A stretch of DNA of 64,000 bases, from the NCBI RefSeq assembly GCF_000472705.1, contig NZ_KI421454.1, forward strand, positions 271,227 to 335,226. Direction: 5' to 3'. The notes under the pieces were generated by a model that saw nothing but the letters and a program-made list of their open reading frames with translations, searched no databases and was not told where the DNA came from. This document shows positions 54,721 through 63,267 of this stretch, piece after piece (position 1 is the first letter of the stretch; each line of letters starts with the position of its first letter). This DNA comes from Mesorhizobium erdmanii USDA 3471 (GTDB lineage Bacteria; Pseudomonadota; Alphaproteobacteria; Rhizobiales; Rhizobiaceae). The position numbers and the translations under genes are program-made.

Positions 54721-55860
54721 ATGCCTTCGCCCGATCCACAGCTGGTATCGCTCCTACAGGACTTGACGCGCATTGAGAGCGTCAACCCCTCTCTGTCCAA
54801 GACCGGGAGCGGTGAACGGGCTATGGCTCTTTACCTGCAGAAATATTGCGAGGAACGCGGGTTAGCTTGTGAGCTTCAGGAAGTGAAGGACGGGCGCCCG
54901 AATTTGGTGGTTTTGGTGCCTGGAACGGATCCCGACCGGCGCATCCTATTCATTGCCCACACGGATACCGTGCCGGTCGACAAATGGGAGGATAATCCGT
55001 TTTCGGGAGATATCCGAGACGGGCTTCTCCACGGCCGGGGCAGCTGTGATACCAAAGGCTCCCTCGCAGCAATGCTAAGGGCACTGTGCACGCTTGGAGC
55101 ACGAAAACCGAAAGCCACGGTAGTCCTGGTGGCCAGTATTGACGAGGAATACCGCAAAATCGGCGCTCGCGCCGTAGCAGATTCCGGTGTTGCCTACGAA
55201 GCCGCCGTCGTCGGCGAGCCAACAAGCTTGGAATTGGTAGTAGCCCACAAAGGGTCAGTCCGCTGGCAGGTCGAAGTCGAAGGTATACCGGTTCATTCTT
55301 CGAGACCGCACCTGGGCGTCAACGCGATCACCGGGATGGCTCGGATCATATTAGCGCTCGAGGAGCTGAACAGGAACCTAAGCTTGCGCGAAAATGCGCT
55401 CGTCGGCCCCCCTGCCCTGACCGTAAGCCTGATTGAAGGTGGGATAGAACTGACAACCGTTCCCCCGGCCTGCCGGATCTGGATCGACCGTCGACTAACT
55501 CCTGGAGAGTCTCCACAGGGAGCCATTCAAGAGGTCGAGGATATTCTCAAACACTTCCGTGAAAGCGAATACAAGATTGTCGCCCGCTCACTCCTTCCGG
55601 CGCTGGAGGACCCCGCCCCCTTGAGTGCCGAAGGCAGCAGAATTGCGGAGGTGGCGTCCCAGATATGCAAGGATGTGGCAGGAACCGGCACGTTTACGGG
55701 TGCGCCTTGGGGAACGGATGCTAGCCAGCTCACCGGGATCCCCTGTGTAGTGATTGGCCCCGGTAGCATGGCTCAAGCCCATACCAGCAACGAGTACATT
55801 ACTTTGGATCAGCTCGATTATGCCGTCCAAATCTACCAACGCATAATGTTGGAATATTGA
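54721..55860 (+). CDS. M20A-family deacylase (ArgE/DapE/acetylornithine-deacetylase-like)
   Basis: Cytoplasmic metal hydrolase, 379 residues. Motifs: LFIAHTDTVPVDKWEDNPFS (His ligand, Asp), LHGRGSCDTKGSLAAML (bridging Asp), ASIDEEYRKIGARAV (catalytic Glu pair), VGEPTSLELVVAHKG and a final GSMAQAHTSNEYI (His). It removes an acyl group from an N-acyl (di)amino acid. Its place between two aminotransferases makes N-acetyl-diaminobutyrate an attractive substrate (a DoeB substitute), but this is inference. AGAGG precedes ATG 54721. Confidence 0.92.
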   Translation: MPSPDPQLVSLLQDLTRIESVNPSLSKTGSGERAMALYLQKYCEERGLACELQEVKDGRPNLVVLVPGTDPDRRILFIAHTDTVPVDKWEDNPFSGDIRDGLLHGRGSCDTKGSLAAMLRALCTLGARKPKATVVLVASIDEEYRKIGARAVADSGVAYEAAVVGEPTSLELVVAHKGSVRWQVEVEGIPVHSSRPHLGVNAITGMARIILALEELNRNLSLRENALVGPPALTVSLIEGGIELTTVPPACRIWIDRRLTPGESPQGAIQEVEDILKHFRESEYKIVARSLLPALEDPAPLSAEGSRIAEVASQICKDVAGTGTFTGAPWGTDASQLTGIPCVVIGPGSMAQAHTSNEYITLDQLDYAVQIYQRIMLEY

Positions 55861-55934
55861 GCTTCCGCCGGCAAAGGCGATATCGGTGGTTTTTTTCGCA
55901 GGATCCCAATTTTCGCACGAGAATAAATAGGACA

Positions 55935-55962
55935 AGCCGATTTTTGCAGAATTTCGGCGGGG
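55935..55962 (+). promoter_or_regulatory. Weak dyad-like sequence upstream of aminotransferase copy 2
   Basis: AAGCCGATTTTTGCAGAAT shares GCCGATTT and the following GC with the 19-bp dyad, in the expected orientation, but the right arm is poor. It lies 140 bp upstream of ATG 56098. Reported only as a possible family member. Confidence 0.25.
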
Positions 55963-56097
55963 AAGACCGGAATTTAGCGACGATCGGTGATGCTGCCTTG
56001 TTAGGTTCAACCAAGGGCAGCGCCTGACGTTAAGCGCCAGCGCCCTGTGTCCCCGGCCTTCCTTGTCTTGGGCCGGCCGTCAAAACGAGGATTCGCT

Positions 56098-57396
56098 ATG
56101 AACAAGCCACTTACTCCCCCCAGTGACACTAGCATCGAGATATTTAATCGGCTCGAATCTGAAGTCCGCAGCTATGTCCGATCCTTTCCCGTTTTGTTCG
56201 ACCACGCGTCCAACACAAAGCTGGTGGGCGCAGACGGTCGTGAGTTCATCGATTTCTTCGGTGGTGCGGGCGCTCTCAATTACGGGCATAACAATCCCGC
56301 GTTCAAACAGGCTCTGCTGGATTACATCGAGCGCGACGGCATCGTCCACAGTCTGGATCTCGCAACGACGGCGAAAAGGGCTTTCATGGAGGCCTTTGAG
56401 AAGCATATCCTCCTGCCCCGTGGGCTTAACTACAAGCTGCAGTTCCCGGGACCCACGGGCACAAATGCCGTTGAAGCAGCCCTGAAGCTCGCTCGCCTTG
56501 CGACAGGTAGATCAAACGTAGTGGCTTTCACCAACGGGTTTCACGGCGTCAGTGTCGGCGCCCTTGCGGCGACCGGTTACAAGGAGTTCCGCACGGCGGC
56601 CGGTATCTCACTCGCGAACGTCACGATGCTGCCGTACGATGGATACCTCGGCGAAGGTATCGACACCCTAGATTATTTCGAAAAGCTTCTCCTTGATCCG
56701 AACAGCGGCTTAGACAAACCCGCTGCTGTCATTCTGGAAGCAGTTCAGGGCGAAGGTGGCATTAACATCGCCAGCACGCCTTGGCTGAAGCGGCTGCGCG
56801 AACTGACAACCCAGCATGGCATCTTGCTCATCTGCGATGAAATTCAGGCCGGTATAGGCCGCACGGGCAAGTTCTTCGCCTTTGAGACCTCCGGGATCAT
56901 CCCCGACATTGTAACTCTGTCAAAGTCGCTGTCGGCTTATGGCACACCAATGTCTCTTATCCTGATGAAGCCGGAGGTCGACGTGTGGGCCCCGGCGGCA
57001 CACACCGGCACGTTCCGGGGCAACAATCTGGCCTTCATCACCGCGCGCAGGGCAATTGAAGTTTACTGGTCAGACAACAAGTTTGAAAAGCAAATTGCCG
57101 AGAAATCAGCCGTATTGGCTGAATCTCTCAAAGCGATCGCCGAAGAATTTTCGGCCCTCGGACTCACCGTCCGCGGTCGTGGACTGATGTTTGGTCTTGT
57201 TTGCCAAAAACATCGCCACTTCGCATCCGCAGTGTCGAAGGAAGCTCTAAGCCGTGGCTTGGTGATTGAAACGGCGGGATCGTACGGAGAAGTGGTAAAG
57301 TTCATGACAGCGCTCACGATCACTGAAGAAGATCTCCGCCGCGGCCTTTCGGTCATTCGCGATAGTGTCGAAACCGTGAGCAAAACCCTCAACTAG
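56098..57396 (+). CDS. Diaminobutyrate--2-oxoglutarate-type aminotransferase (EctB/DoeD-like), copy 2
   Basis: Class III PLP aminotransferase, 432 residues. Blocks: ESEVRSYVRSFPVLFDHASN, GGAGALNYGHNNPAFKQALL, QFPGPTGTNAVEAALKLARL, ICDEIQAGIGRTGKFFAFET (PLP Asp) and IVTLSKSLSAYGTPMSLILM (Schiff-base Lys). It converts L-2,4-diaminobutyrate to aspartate semialdehyde, or the reverse. The adjacent aldehyde dehydrogenase makes degradation likely. ATG 56098 follows CGAGGA. Very similar to copy 1 at 19885; two more relics at 4149 and 35238. Confidence 0.9.
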   Translation: MNKPLTPPSDTSIEIFNRLESEVRSYVRSFPVLFDHASNTKLVGADGREFIDFFGGAGALNYGHNNPAFKQALLDYIERDGIVHSLDLATTAKRAFMEAFEKHILLPRGLNYKLQFPGPTGTNAVEAALKLARLATGRSNVVAFTNGFHGVSVGALAATGYKEFRTAAGISLANVTMLPYDGYLGEGIDTLDYFEKLLLDPNSGLDKPAAVILEAVQGEGGINIASTPWLKRLRELTTQHGILLICDEIQAGIGRTGKFFAFETSGIIPDIVTLSKSLSAYGTPMSLILMKPEVDVWAPAAHTGTFRGNNLAFITARRAIEVYWSDNKFEKQIAEKSAVLAESLKAIAEEFSALGLTVRGRGLMFGLVCQKHRHFASAVSKEALSRGLVIETAGSYGEVVKFMTALTITEEDLRRGLSVIRDSVETVSKTLN

Positions 57397-57555
57397 GTCT
57401 TGCGTGAGGAAAACCCGTCATTTGGGCGCAAAAACGCGTTGGGGGCACGGTATGGCGTGCTCCCAATCGCAATCCCGCCGGACCTGACGGCCAACCATTA
57501 ATGCGCATCGGCGACTGCCGAGACAATCCAAACATACAACGAAGGGATCGGATAC

Positions 57556-59016
57556 ATGGCCGGCAGCGAGGTTCTTAAGAACTACATCGATGGAGAATGG
57601 CGAGACTCCTCCACCGGAGGCCGCATCGAGGTCGACGACCCCTCCACTGGGGAAGTTTTTGCAGTCGTTGCCGATGCAGGCCGTGACGAGGTCGAACTCG
57701 CCGTGAAAGCGGCCCAGCGTGTGTTCCGCGAACGGATTCTGATCGATATGCACCCCTATGATCGGGGAAGGATGCTTTTCCGCATCGCTGAACAGATTGA
57801 AAGCCGAAGTGCACAACTGGCGGAAATGCTCTGCGACGATACGGGGAAGGCCCTGAACGTAGCCGTATCGGAAGTCCAGACCACTGTAAGATATCTTCGC
57901 TATTACGGCGGCCTGGCGGACAAGCATGAAGGCCGGTCGATCCCGCGTGGCGCTAATCTTGTCGATTACACAATTCCCAGCCCGTTTGGGGTTTCAGGCC
58001 ATATTGTTCCGTGGAACTTTCCACTGGAACTGACCGCAAGGTCCCTTGCCTGCGCCTTGGCTACGGGCAACTCGGTGGTCGTGAAATCGCCGGAACTTGC
58101 CCCCCTCTCGGGTGTCGCCATGGCTGTGGCCTGTGAGGCTGCGGGTGTGCCGGCCGGGGCGGTAAATGTTCTGAGCGGCTATGGGCACACTGCGGGCCAG
58201 TCATTGATCGATCATCCAGAAGTTCGGCACCTGGTCTTTACAGGTTCGATGGCCACTGGACAGAGGGTCTTGCGCGCTGCAGCAGAGCGTATCGTACCAT
58301 GCATCATGGAGCTAGGCGGCAAATCAGCGGCGATTGTCCACGCCGATGCTGACCTCAATGCAGTATTGGCATCCATCCGGATCGGCACCTTCATGAACGC
58401 TGGACAGAATTGCAACGGCCTTACCCGACTATTGGTTGATCGCTCCATTGCCCAGGAACTCATCGAAAGGCTCAAGGATCGCGTTGAATCCTTGTCGGTC
58501 GGCCGAGGCCGCGACGATTGCGACATCACACCGCTGATCTCACGGAAACAACAGACTAGTGTTGCGCGAGCCTGCCAGACTGCCCAGCAACAGGGTGCTC
58601 GCACGGTTACCGGCGGAGCTGCCCTGTCGGACCGCAGCGGGTATTACGTGGGAGCCACAGTGTTCGCCGACGTCCGACCTGAAAGCGACCTCTTCCAAAA
58701 GGAGACCTTCGGTCCTGTGCTGGCGATCACAACTTTCGACGGTGCCGAAGAGGCAGTTAATTTGTCCAACGGGACTGACCAGGGACTGGCAGCAGGCGTT
58801 TTCACGCGAGATTTAGACAAGGCTCTCTGGACTGCAGAGCGGCTGTGGGCAGGGCACGTCTACGTTAATGGCTGGTACGTAAGCGGTGTGGAAACGCCCT
58901 TTGGCGGGATCAACAAATCAGGCTACGGCCGGGAAAAGGGCGTGGAAGCACTCGACGGTTACGTGCAGACCCGGAATGTGGGGATACAGGTTTCGAACCC
59001 CAATATCGTCGCCTGA
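57556..59016 (+). CDS. NAD(P)-dependent aldehyde dehydrogenase (DoeC/y4uC-like)
   Basis: Cytoplasmic oxidoreductase, 486 residues. Motifs: PSPFGVSGHIVPWNFPLELT (substrate/NAD region), VVKSPELAPLSG, FTGSMATGQRV, MELGGKSAAIVHADADL (general-base Glu) and MNAGQNCNGLTRLLV with the nucleophilic Cys; the C-terminus has KSGYGREKGVEAL. With aminotransferase copy 2 directly upstream it would oxidise aspartate semialdehyde (or a similar omega-oxo acid) to the dicarboxylate. From memory it resembles y4uC of pNGR234a. GAAGGGATCGGA precedes ATG 57556. Last gene of the operon. Confidence 0.93.
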   Translation: MAGSEVLKNYIDGEWRDSSTGGRIEVDDPSTGEVFAVVADAGRDEVELAVKAAQRVFRERILIDMHPYDRGRMLFRIAEQIESRSAQLAEMLCDDTGKALNVAVSEVQTTVRYLRYYGGLADKHEGRSIPRGANLVDYTIPSPFGVSGHIVPWNFPLELTARSLACALATGNSVVVKSPELAPLSGVAMAVACEAAGVPAGAVNVLSGYGHTAGQSLIDHPEVRHLVFTGSMATGQRVLRAAAERIVPCIMELGGKSAAIVHADADLNAVLASIRIGTFMNAGQNCNGLTRLLVDRSIAQELIERLKDRVESLSVGRGRDDCDITPLISRKQQTSVARACQTAQQQGARTVTGGAALSDRSGYYVGATVFADVRPESDLFQKETFGPVLAITTFDGAEEAVNLSNGTDQGLAAGVFTRDLDKALWTAERLWAGHVYVNGWYVSGVETPFGGINKSGYGREKGVEALDGYVQTRNVGIQVSNPNIVA

Positions 59017-59034
59017 GTTATCACCGGTATGAGA

Positions 59035-59074
59035 GGGCAGCGATCCCAGGAGCCAAATCCTCGGTCCGCTGCCC
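59035..59074 (+). terminator. Terminator-like hairpin after the aldehyde dehydrogenase
   Basis: Arms GGGCAGCG (59035-59042) and CGCTGCCC (59067-59074), with AGGA/TCCT pairing inside, 18 bp after the stop codon. The following CCAATTT has only a short T-run. Reasonable end for the 53475-59016 transcript. Confidence 0.55.
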
Positions 59075-59221
59075 CCAATTTAACCGTCTTGAGCTCAACG
59101 TCCAACGGGTTATCGGGTGGTCAGAAGATCGCCGTCCAATTTTGACGCCCCTTATGTAATGCGCGGCGGTCAGCGTTCGCTCGGGTGGAGCTTAGGCTGA
59201 GCCGATCTGGACCGAGGACCC

Positions 59222-59545
59222 GTCGTTGCCTGCGCGGCGTCAAGCTCGTCGTCTCCGATGCGCACGAAAGCCTCAAGGCCGCCGCCACCAAGCTGCTGTC
59301 GACGACATGGACTGCCAGCAAGAGCGGCCGCAGGGTCGTCTCAGCCTTCATCGCCACCGCTCTCGCCCAGGAGACGCGCGAGGCCGCGTCCGTACAATGG
59401 CGCGCCGTCGCCGACCAGCTCCGGCCGAAGGTGCCGAAGCTGGCGACAATCACGGACGACGCCATGCCCGACGTGCTGGCCTATATGACCTTCCCGAAGG
59501 AAGATTGCGCTAAGCTTCACTCGACGAATCCGAACCGACCACCGC
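59222..59545 (+). pseudogene. IS256-family transposase internal fragment
   Basis: The frame reads CLRGVKLVVSDAHESLKAAA, then KSGRRVVSAFIATALAQ, QWRAVADQLRPKVPKL, DVLAYMTFPKEDCAKLHSTN P. These are consecutive blocks of IS256 Mutator-type transposases; SDAHE carries a catalytic Asp. The segment normally between the W of TTW and KSGRR (about 15 residues) is deleted, and both ends are missing. It abuts the decayed ehuA fragment on the other strand. Confidence 0.88.
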
Positions 59546-59597
59546 GATGGGAACCTCCATGCAAATTTTGCAGGGCCGTTAGATGCGGAGAGTATAT

Positions 59598-59766
59598 ACC
59601 GTTCCTTTGCCGGCACCAGCTGGTCACGTTTTCGCATGTGTGTGAGAGGTTCGCCCTCGACCCAGATTCACACCGCCAGGGTTTCCAAAGTCATCAACGT
59701 GCGAAGGACGGTAGTCTTGTCTGAGCCGGAGGGACCGATAACCGAGACCTTCTCGCCGCGCACCAT
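59598..59766 (-). pseudogene. Truncated ehuA-like ATPase relic
   Basis: The minus strand reads GEKVSVIGPSGSDKTTVLRT then LMTLE, a stop codon, and IWVEGEPLTHMRKRDQLVPA then KERY. This matches EhuA residues from NEKVCIIGPSGSGKTTVLRM to MVPANERH. The Walker A glycine is replaced by Asp (GSDKT), a stop interrupts it, and everything after about 55 codons is lost at the IS256 fragment. Just upstream (about 59770-59820) LHLIVGLAGVIS may be an ehuC scrap. Confidence 0.8.
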
Positions 59767-59856
59767 TTAGGCGTCCTGCTTGGAGATAACCCCGGCGAGG
59801 CCGACAATCAGATGCAGCAACCTGCTTGAGACAAACTGAACAGTCCCGCCTTTAGC

Positions 59857-59891
59857 GCGGTGGCCATTGTCCAACTGACTAGGGCCACCGC
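59857..59891 (-). terminator. Hairpin following ehuB copy 2
   Basis: Arms GCGGTGGCC (59857-59865) and GGCCACCGC (59883-59891), just after the ehuB stop. It is in the same place as the ehuB-ehuC hairpin of the intact operon, so it is probably the old intercistronic element. Confidence 0.6.
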
Positions 59892-59897
59892 CTTAGT

Positions 59898-60785
59898 CTA
59901 CGATTTGCACAGATCCGCTGTTTTTGTGCCATCTGGCAGATTGATTTTGGTGTAGCCGTACTTGCTGACCGCCTTCATCATCTGTTCCGTGCCCATATAG
60001 GCTTTCAGCGCGGCATTGAAAGCGTCCACGTCAGCCTGCTGGCTGGGGAGCAACGCCAGACCCGGATAGGCCCGACCGCCCGGTGCTTCGAAAGGTTCGG
60101 CGAGCTCGAGTGCAGGATCCATGTCGACTGACTCCTTGAGCGTAAAGTAGGAGCCGCTACCGGCTGAAGCGCGGCCCGACTTGACGGCCTGGACGACCTC
60201 GGGATTGCCGGCTACCTGCATCGTCCTGTCATCGGGTATGCCAGCATCTATCGCCTGCTTAACGAAGACTGATCCCGTGGCTATGACCAAGGTCAGACCC
60301 TTGTCGAGAATGTCCTTATAGGAGTGCAAGCCCTCAGGATTGCCCTTTGGCACCACCAGTGCATCAGAGAAGGTCCCGAGTGGTTCGGTGAACAGAACGT
60401 TGCGGCATCGCTCCGGGGTGATGTACATGCCGCCCGTAATCACATCAAAACGTCCGGCTTGGAGACCAGGAACGAGGGAGCCCCACTCAGTCAGGATGGG
60501 CTCCACCTTGGCCGTACCGAGCTTCTTCAGAACATCGATCGTAATGGCGTTCATAAAGCCGAGCGGCTCACCATTCTTCCCCGGGTACGCCCAAGGCAAC
60601 TCGTTGGAAAATCCTATCCTGACCGGCTCGCCTTTCTTGATCTTTTCCAAAAGCGACTGCGCAGACGCCGGAAAAGCGTTTGCGACGACAGCCGCAGCCG
60701 CAATACCGGCCGCGACAAGAGTTTTGAAAAAGATGCCAGCAGCCGAGCGGGGCGACGATGTTCGCGAGCATTTTGCAGATTCCAT
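59898..60785 (-). CDS. ehuB: EhuB-like substrate-binding protein, copy 2
   Basis: Periplasmic binding protein, 295 residues, intact. Signal peptide with a hydrophobic stretch (about 19-40) and cleavage near ASAQ; mature blocks QSLLEKIKKGEPVRIGFSNE, ELPWAYPGKNGEPLGFMNAI, EWGSLVPGLQAGRFDVITGG and PERCRNVLFTEP parallel copy 1. An ideal AGGAGGT precedes ATG 60785. Its permease and ATPase genes have been lost (see the ehuA relic), so it is now an orphan that could only work with the intact EhuCDA. It may be under promoter site E. Confidence 0.88.
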   Translation of the reverse strand: MESAKCSRTSSPRSAAGIFFKTLVAAGIAAAAVVANAFPASAQSLLEKIKKGEPVRIGFSNELPWAYPGKNGEPLGFMNAITIDVLKKLGTAKVEPILTEWGSLVPGLQAGRFDVITGGMYITPERCRNVLFTEPLGTFSDALVVPKGNPEGLHSYKDILDKGLTLVIATGSVFVKQAIDAGIPDDRTMQVAGNPEVVQAVKSGRASAGSGSYFTLKESVDMDPALELAEPFEAPGGRAYPGLALLPSQQADVDAFNAALKAYMGTEQMMKAVSKYGYTKINLPDGTKTADLCKS

Positions 60786-60954
60786 TAATACCTCCTATTG
60801 AGTGAGCCATGAACCAAAGCGATTTAGCCTCCACACCGATGGTATGGGCCGTTCCCCTCATTGCAGCGCCTACACTGGGCAGGGAGGAGTATCTGTGTGC
60901 CGGGGACCAGAATGCCACCCCTATCGGTCCTTTAGCAGCGAACCTCAACGTTCA

Positions 60955-60973
60955 AACGCATGTTTCCTGCGTA
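60955..60973 (+). promoter_or_regulatory. 19-bp dyad (site E) between ehuB copy 2 and polyamine-type permease
   Basis: AACGCATGTTTCCTGCGTA has the exact length and the invariant ACGC...TTTCCTGCGT of sites A-D, followed by CTTGCAAATGGCC, similar to the GCAAAGCGGCC block. It lies 170 bp before the divergent ehuB copy 2 and about 610 bp before the plus-strand permease; its orientation favours the plus-strand unit, although a dyad can serve both. Confidence 0.55.
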
Positions 60974-61477
60974 CTTTCTTGCAAATGGCCGGAAATCCGA
61001 TTTTGCGGAATTCCTCTCGTCTGGGCGAGGGAAATTAAGTCATTGCATTTGACAGGCAAGATGTCAGGGTGTCCGAGGCCTGCCGTGTTGCTGCGGGGGA
61101 AATTTCATTAGAAGCTTGCCTATCGCCAGCTTTCGCAGGCATTTTTCCCGAAATTCGCCGCAAACCTGCATGGATGTGCAAATTACGAGCTTTTTCCTCA
61201 GTCGCTCCCTGTTACCATCTCTAGAATTAGCGAGCCATTCCGAATGCGGGCCCAGGCTTCATCGGCCGGCACGTACCAACTTCAATCTGAAAGGTAGAAG
61301 GGCTAGGCTTACGTAAAAAAACCGTCGTTTGCTGCGAATGGGGCAGCAAGCAACCTTACGTCATTGTCATAAAAACAAACGGGAACCAAAAATGATCAAC
61401 GCCGCATTCTTTTTTTGGCGAAGGCCGCAGGCTACCTGCTTACTGGCCGCCGGTGACGGGACAGACACAGCCGCGAT

Positions 61478-61504
61478 GCCGTAAGCAAGGTTGCCGTAAG
61501 CAAG
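61478..61504 (+). repeat. Direct tandem repeat
   Basis: GCCGTAAGCAAG occurs at 61478-61489 and again at 61493-61504 (15-bp period). It lies about 80 bp before the permease start. No gene was recognised in 60974-61582. Confidence 0.7.
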
Positions 61505-61582
61505 TTCTTGATCTTGCTCGCACCTTTGTCTCTGATGACATAGCGTCTACGCGCAGTCTTTTTCACAACCTGATTGAGTCCT

Positions 61583-62431
61583 ATGAAAGCCGACAAAAAC
61601 CAAGGTATATTGCTTCTGCCAGCAGGGGCCCTGTTCATCTTCCTACTCGCGCTGCCCCTGGTTCTGGCAGGTGTCGAAAGCTTTCGTGAATTTACGCCTG
61701 GCCGCATCGGTTCGGTGGGTGGTGCGCCGTTGACACTTGCGAGCTATGCCGAGCTTTTGCATCCGGTTTACATCCAATATTTTGCGTTGACGTATGCACT
61801 CTCCTTTATTTCCTCCATTGTCGCCATTCTCGTCGCGTTTCCCATTGCCTACTACATAAGCCGCCGCAGCACGCCGACAGTCAGAAAAGGCGTAATCTTC
61901 ATCACTGTGGGCCTGCTGTTCCTCAGTCATCTCGTTCGAATCTATGCGATTGAGCTGACGTTCGGATCGACCGGAATGTTCGCGCCACTTCTCACCGCCT
62001 TGGGAATTAGCATGAATAGCCGCGAGTACATCTACTTTATGATTGTAGCCGGTCTGCTGCAGTACTCCATACCTATGTCAATGCTCATCCTGATCGGTAC
62101 CATTCAGAATCTCAATCCGCGCCTACTGGAGGCATCTCAGTCCCTAGGCACTTCCGCCTTTCGATCCCATGTCAACATCACAATACCGTTATGCGTTCGA
62201 GGCATTGTGTCTGTATTTCTAGTGTCTATGACTATGGGTATAAGCGCGTTTGCAATACCTTGGATACTCGGTCGCGGTCGCGTCCTATTCGTTTCAAACC
62301 TTATATACAGCCGATTCAATGAGGTTGCGAATTTCCCGAGCGGCGCAGCAATCTCCGTGATTATGATTATACTTTGCGTGGTTATGATCTACATTGTCTC
62401 ACGTGTCGCAACACTAGCAGATCGGTCGTAA
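61583..62431 (+). CDS. ABC transporter permease, PotB-like
   Basis: Inner-membrane permease, 282 residues from ATG 61583 (an upstream TTG at 61574 is also in frame). About six membrane segments; EAA loop LLEASQSLGTSAFRSHVNIT (about 177-196). The early SFREFTPGRIGSVGG region and the domain order fit the spermidine/putrescine class. It lies 4 bp before the PotC-like gene. No binding-protein gene adjoins it inside the window; one may follow beyond the edge, or the orphan at 45792 could serve. Confidence 0.9.
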   Translation: MKADKNQGILLLPAGALFIFLLALPLVLAGVESFREFTPGRIGSVGGAPLTLASYAELLHPVYIQYFALTYALSFISSIVAILVAFPIAYYISRRSTPTVRKGVIFITVGLLFLSHLVRIYAIELTFGSTGMFAPLLTALGISMNSREYIYFMIVAGLLQYSIPMSMLILIGTIQNLNPRLLEASQSLGTSAFRSHVNITIPLCVRGIVSVFLVSMTMGISAFAIPWILGRGRVLFVSNLIYSRFNEVANFPSGAAISVIMIILCVVMIYIVSRVATLADRS

Positions 62432-62435
62432 TCCC

Positions 62436-63263
62436 ATGTCACGGAAACAACTGGCTGATCGTTTGATGACGCTGGTGGTTGGACTAATTTTCCTCCTCAC
62501 CGCGGTTTTCCTGATACTTCCCGTAGTGACGACGGTTCTAATGGCCTTCGACTCTCGTGATTATCTGGGTCCGTTTCCTCCTCAAGGCCTCTCGCTCCAG
62601 TGGTTCGACAAGCTATGGGATGAACAATACCTCTGGGCCGGGTTCTACACCAGCTTGATCGTGGCCTCGGCTGCGACGCTGATTTCTTCAATCGTCGGGA
62701 CTCTTGCCGCCGTCGCAATGAGTAGGATGACCGGTGCAGCCCGGGACGTCTTGTCGTCCCTGTTCCTGTCGCCGCTCATCGTTCCCGGCGTGATTATCGG
62801 TTTCGCATTGCTGATGCTGTTTTCAGCACTTGGTATCGGTTCCCCCCTCACCCGACTGATCGCAGGCCACCTTGTAATCACCATTCCCTACAGCATTCGG
62901 ATGGCGTTAATAGGCCTCCTCGGTGTCAAGAGCTCGTTGCGCGAAGCCGCGTTGAGCTTGGGAGCCAATGAAATTCAGGCATTTCTTACGATTAACTTTC
63001 CATTGGCCAAAAGCAGCATTGCGGCCGGAGCGGTGTTTGCGTTCGCTTTCTCCTTGGATGATCTCGCGATCAGCTTGTTTCTCAGCGATTTCAATACCTT
63101 CACCCTCCCCGTCGCACTCGTTGGGCTTTTGCGGTCGAGTTTTGATCTTACCATTGCTGCGGCTGCAGTGGGTTTGATGGGCGTAACTCTCATTTTGCTG
63201 CTGGTTCTCGACCGGACCGTCGGTCTCGACCGTGTTGTCGGCCTCAGCGTTGATAAGGCGTAA
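62436..63263 (+). CDS. ABC transporter permease, PotC-like
   Basis: Inner-membrane permease, 275 residues. FPPQGLSLQWFDKLWDEQYL and the EAA loop LREAALSLGANEIQAFLTIN (about 169-188) are typical of PotC; SLDDLAISLFLS parallels SLDDVVIS.F.S of that group. Starts 4 bp after the PotB-like stop and is followed 4 bp later by the ATPase: a compact operon. Confidence 0.92.
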   Translation: MSRKQLADRLMTLVVGLIFLLTAVFLILPVVTTVLMAFDSRDYLGPFPPQGLSLQWFDKLWDEQYLWAGFYTSLIVASAATLISSIVGTLAAVAMSRMTGAARDVLSSLFLSPLIVPGVIIGFALLMLFSALGIGSPLTRLIAGHLVITIPYSIRMALIGLLGVKSSLREAALSLGANEIQAFLTINFPLAKSSIAAGAVFAFAFSLDDLAISLFLSDFNTFTLPVALVGLLRSSFDLTIAAAAVGLMGVTLILLLVLDRTVGLDRVVGLSVDKA

Positions 63264-63267
63264 ATTC

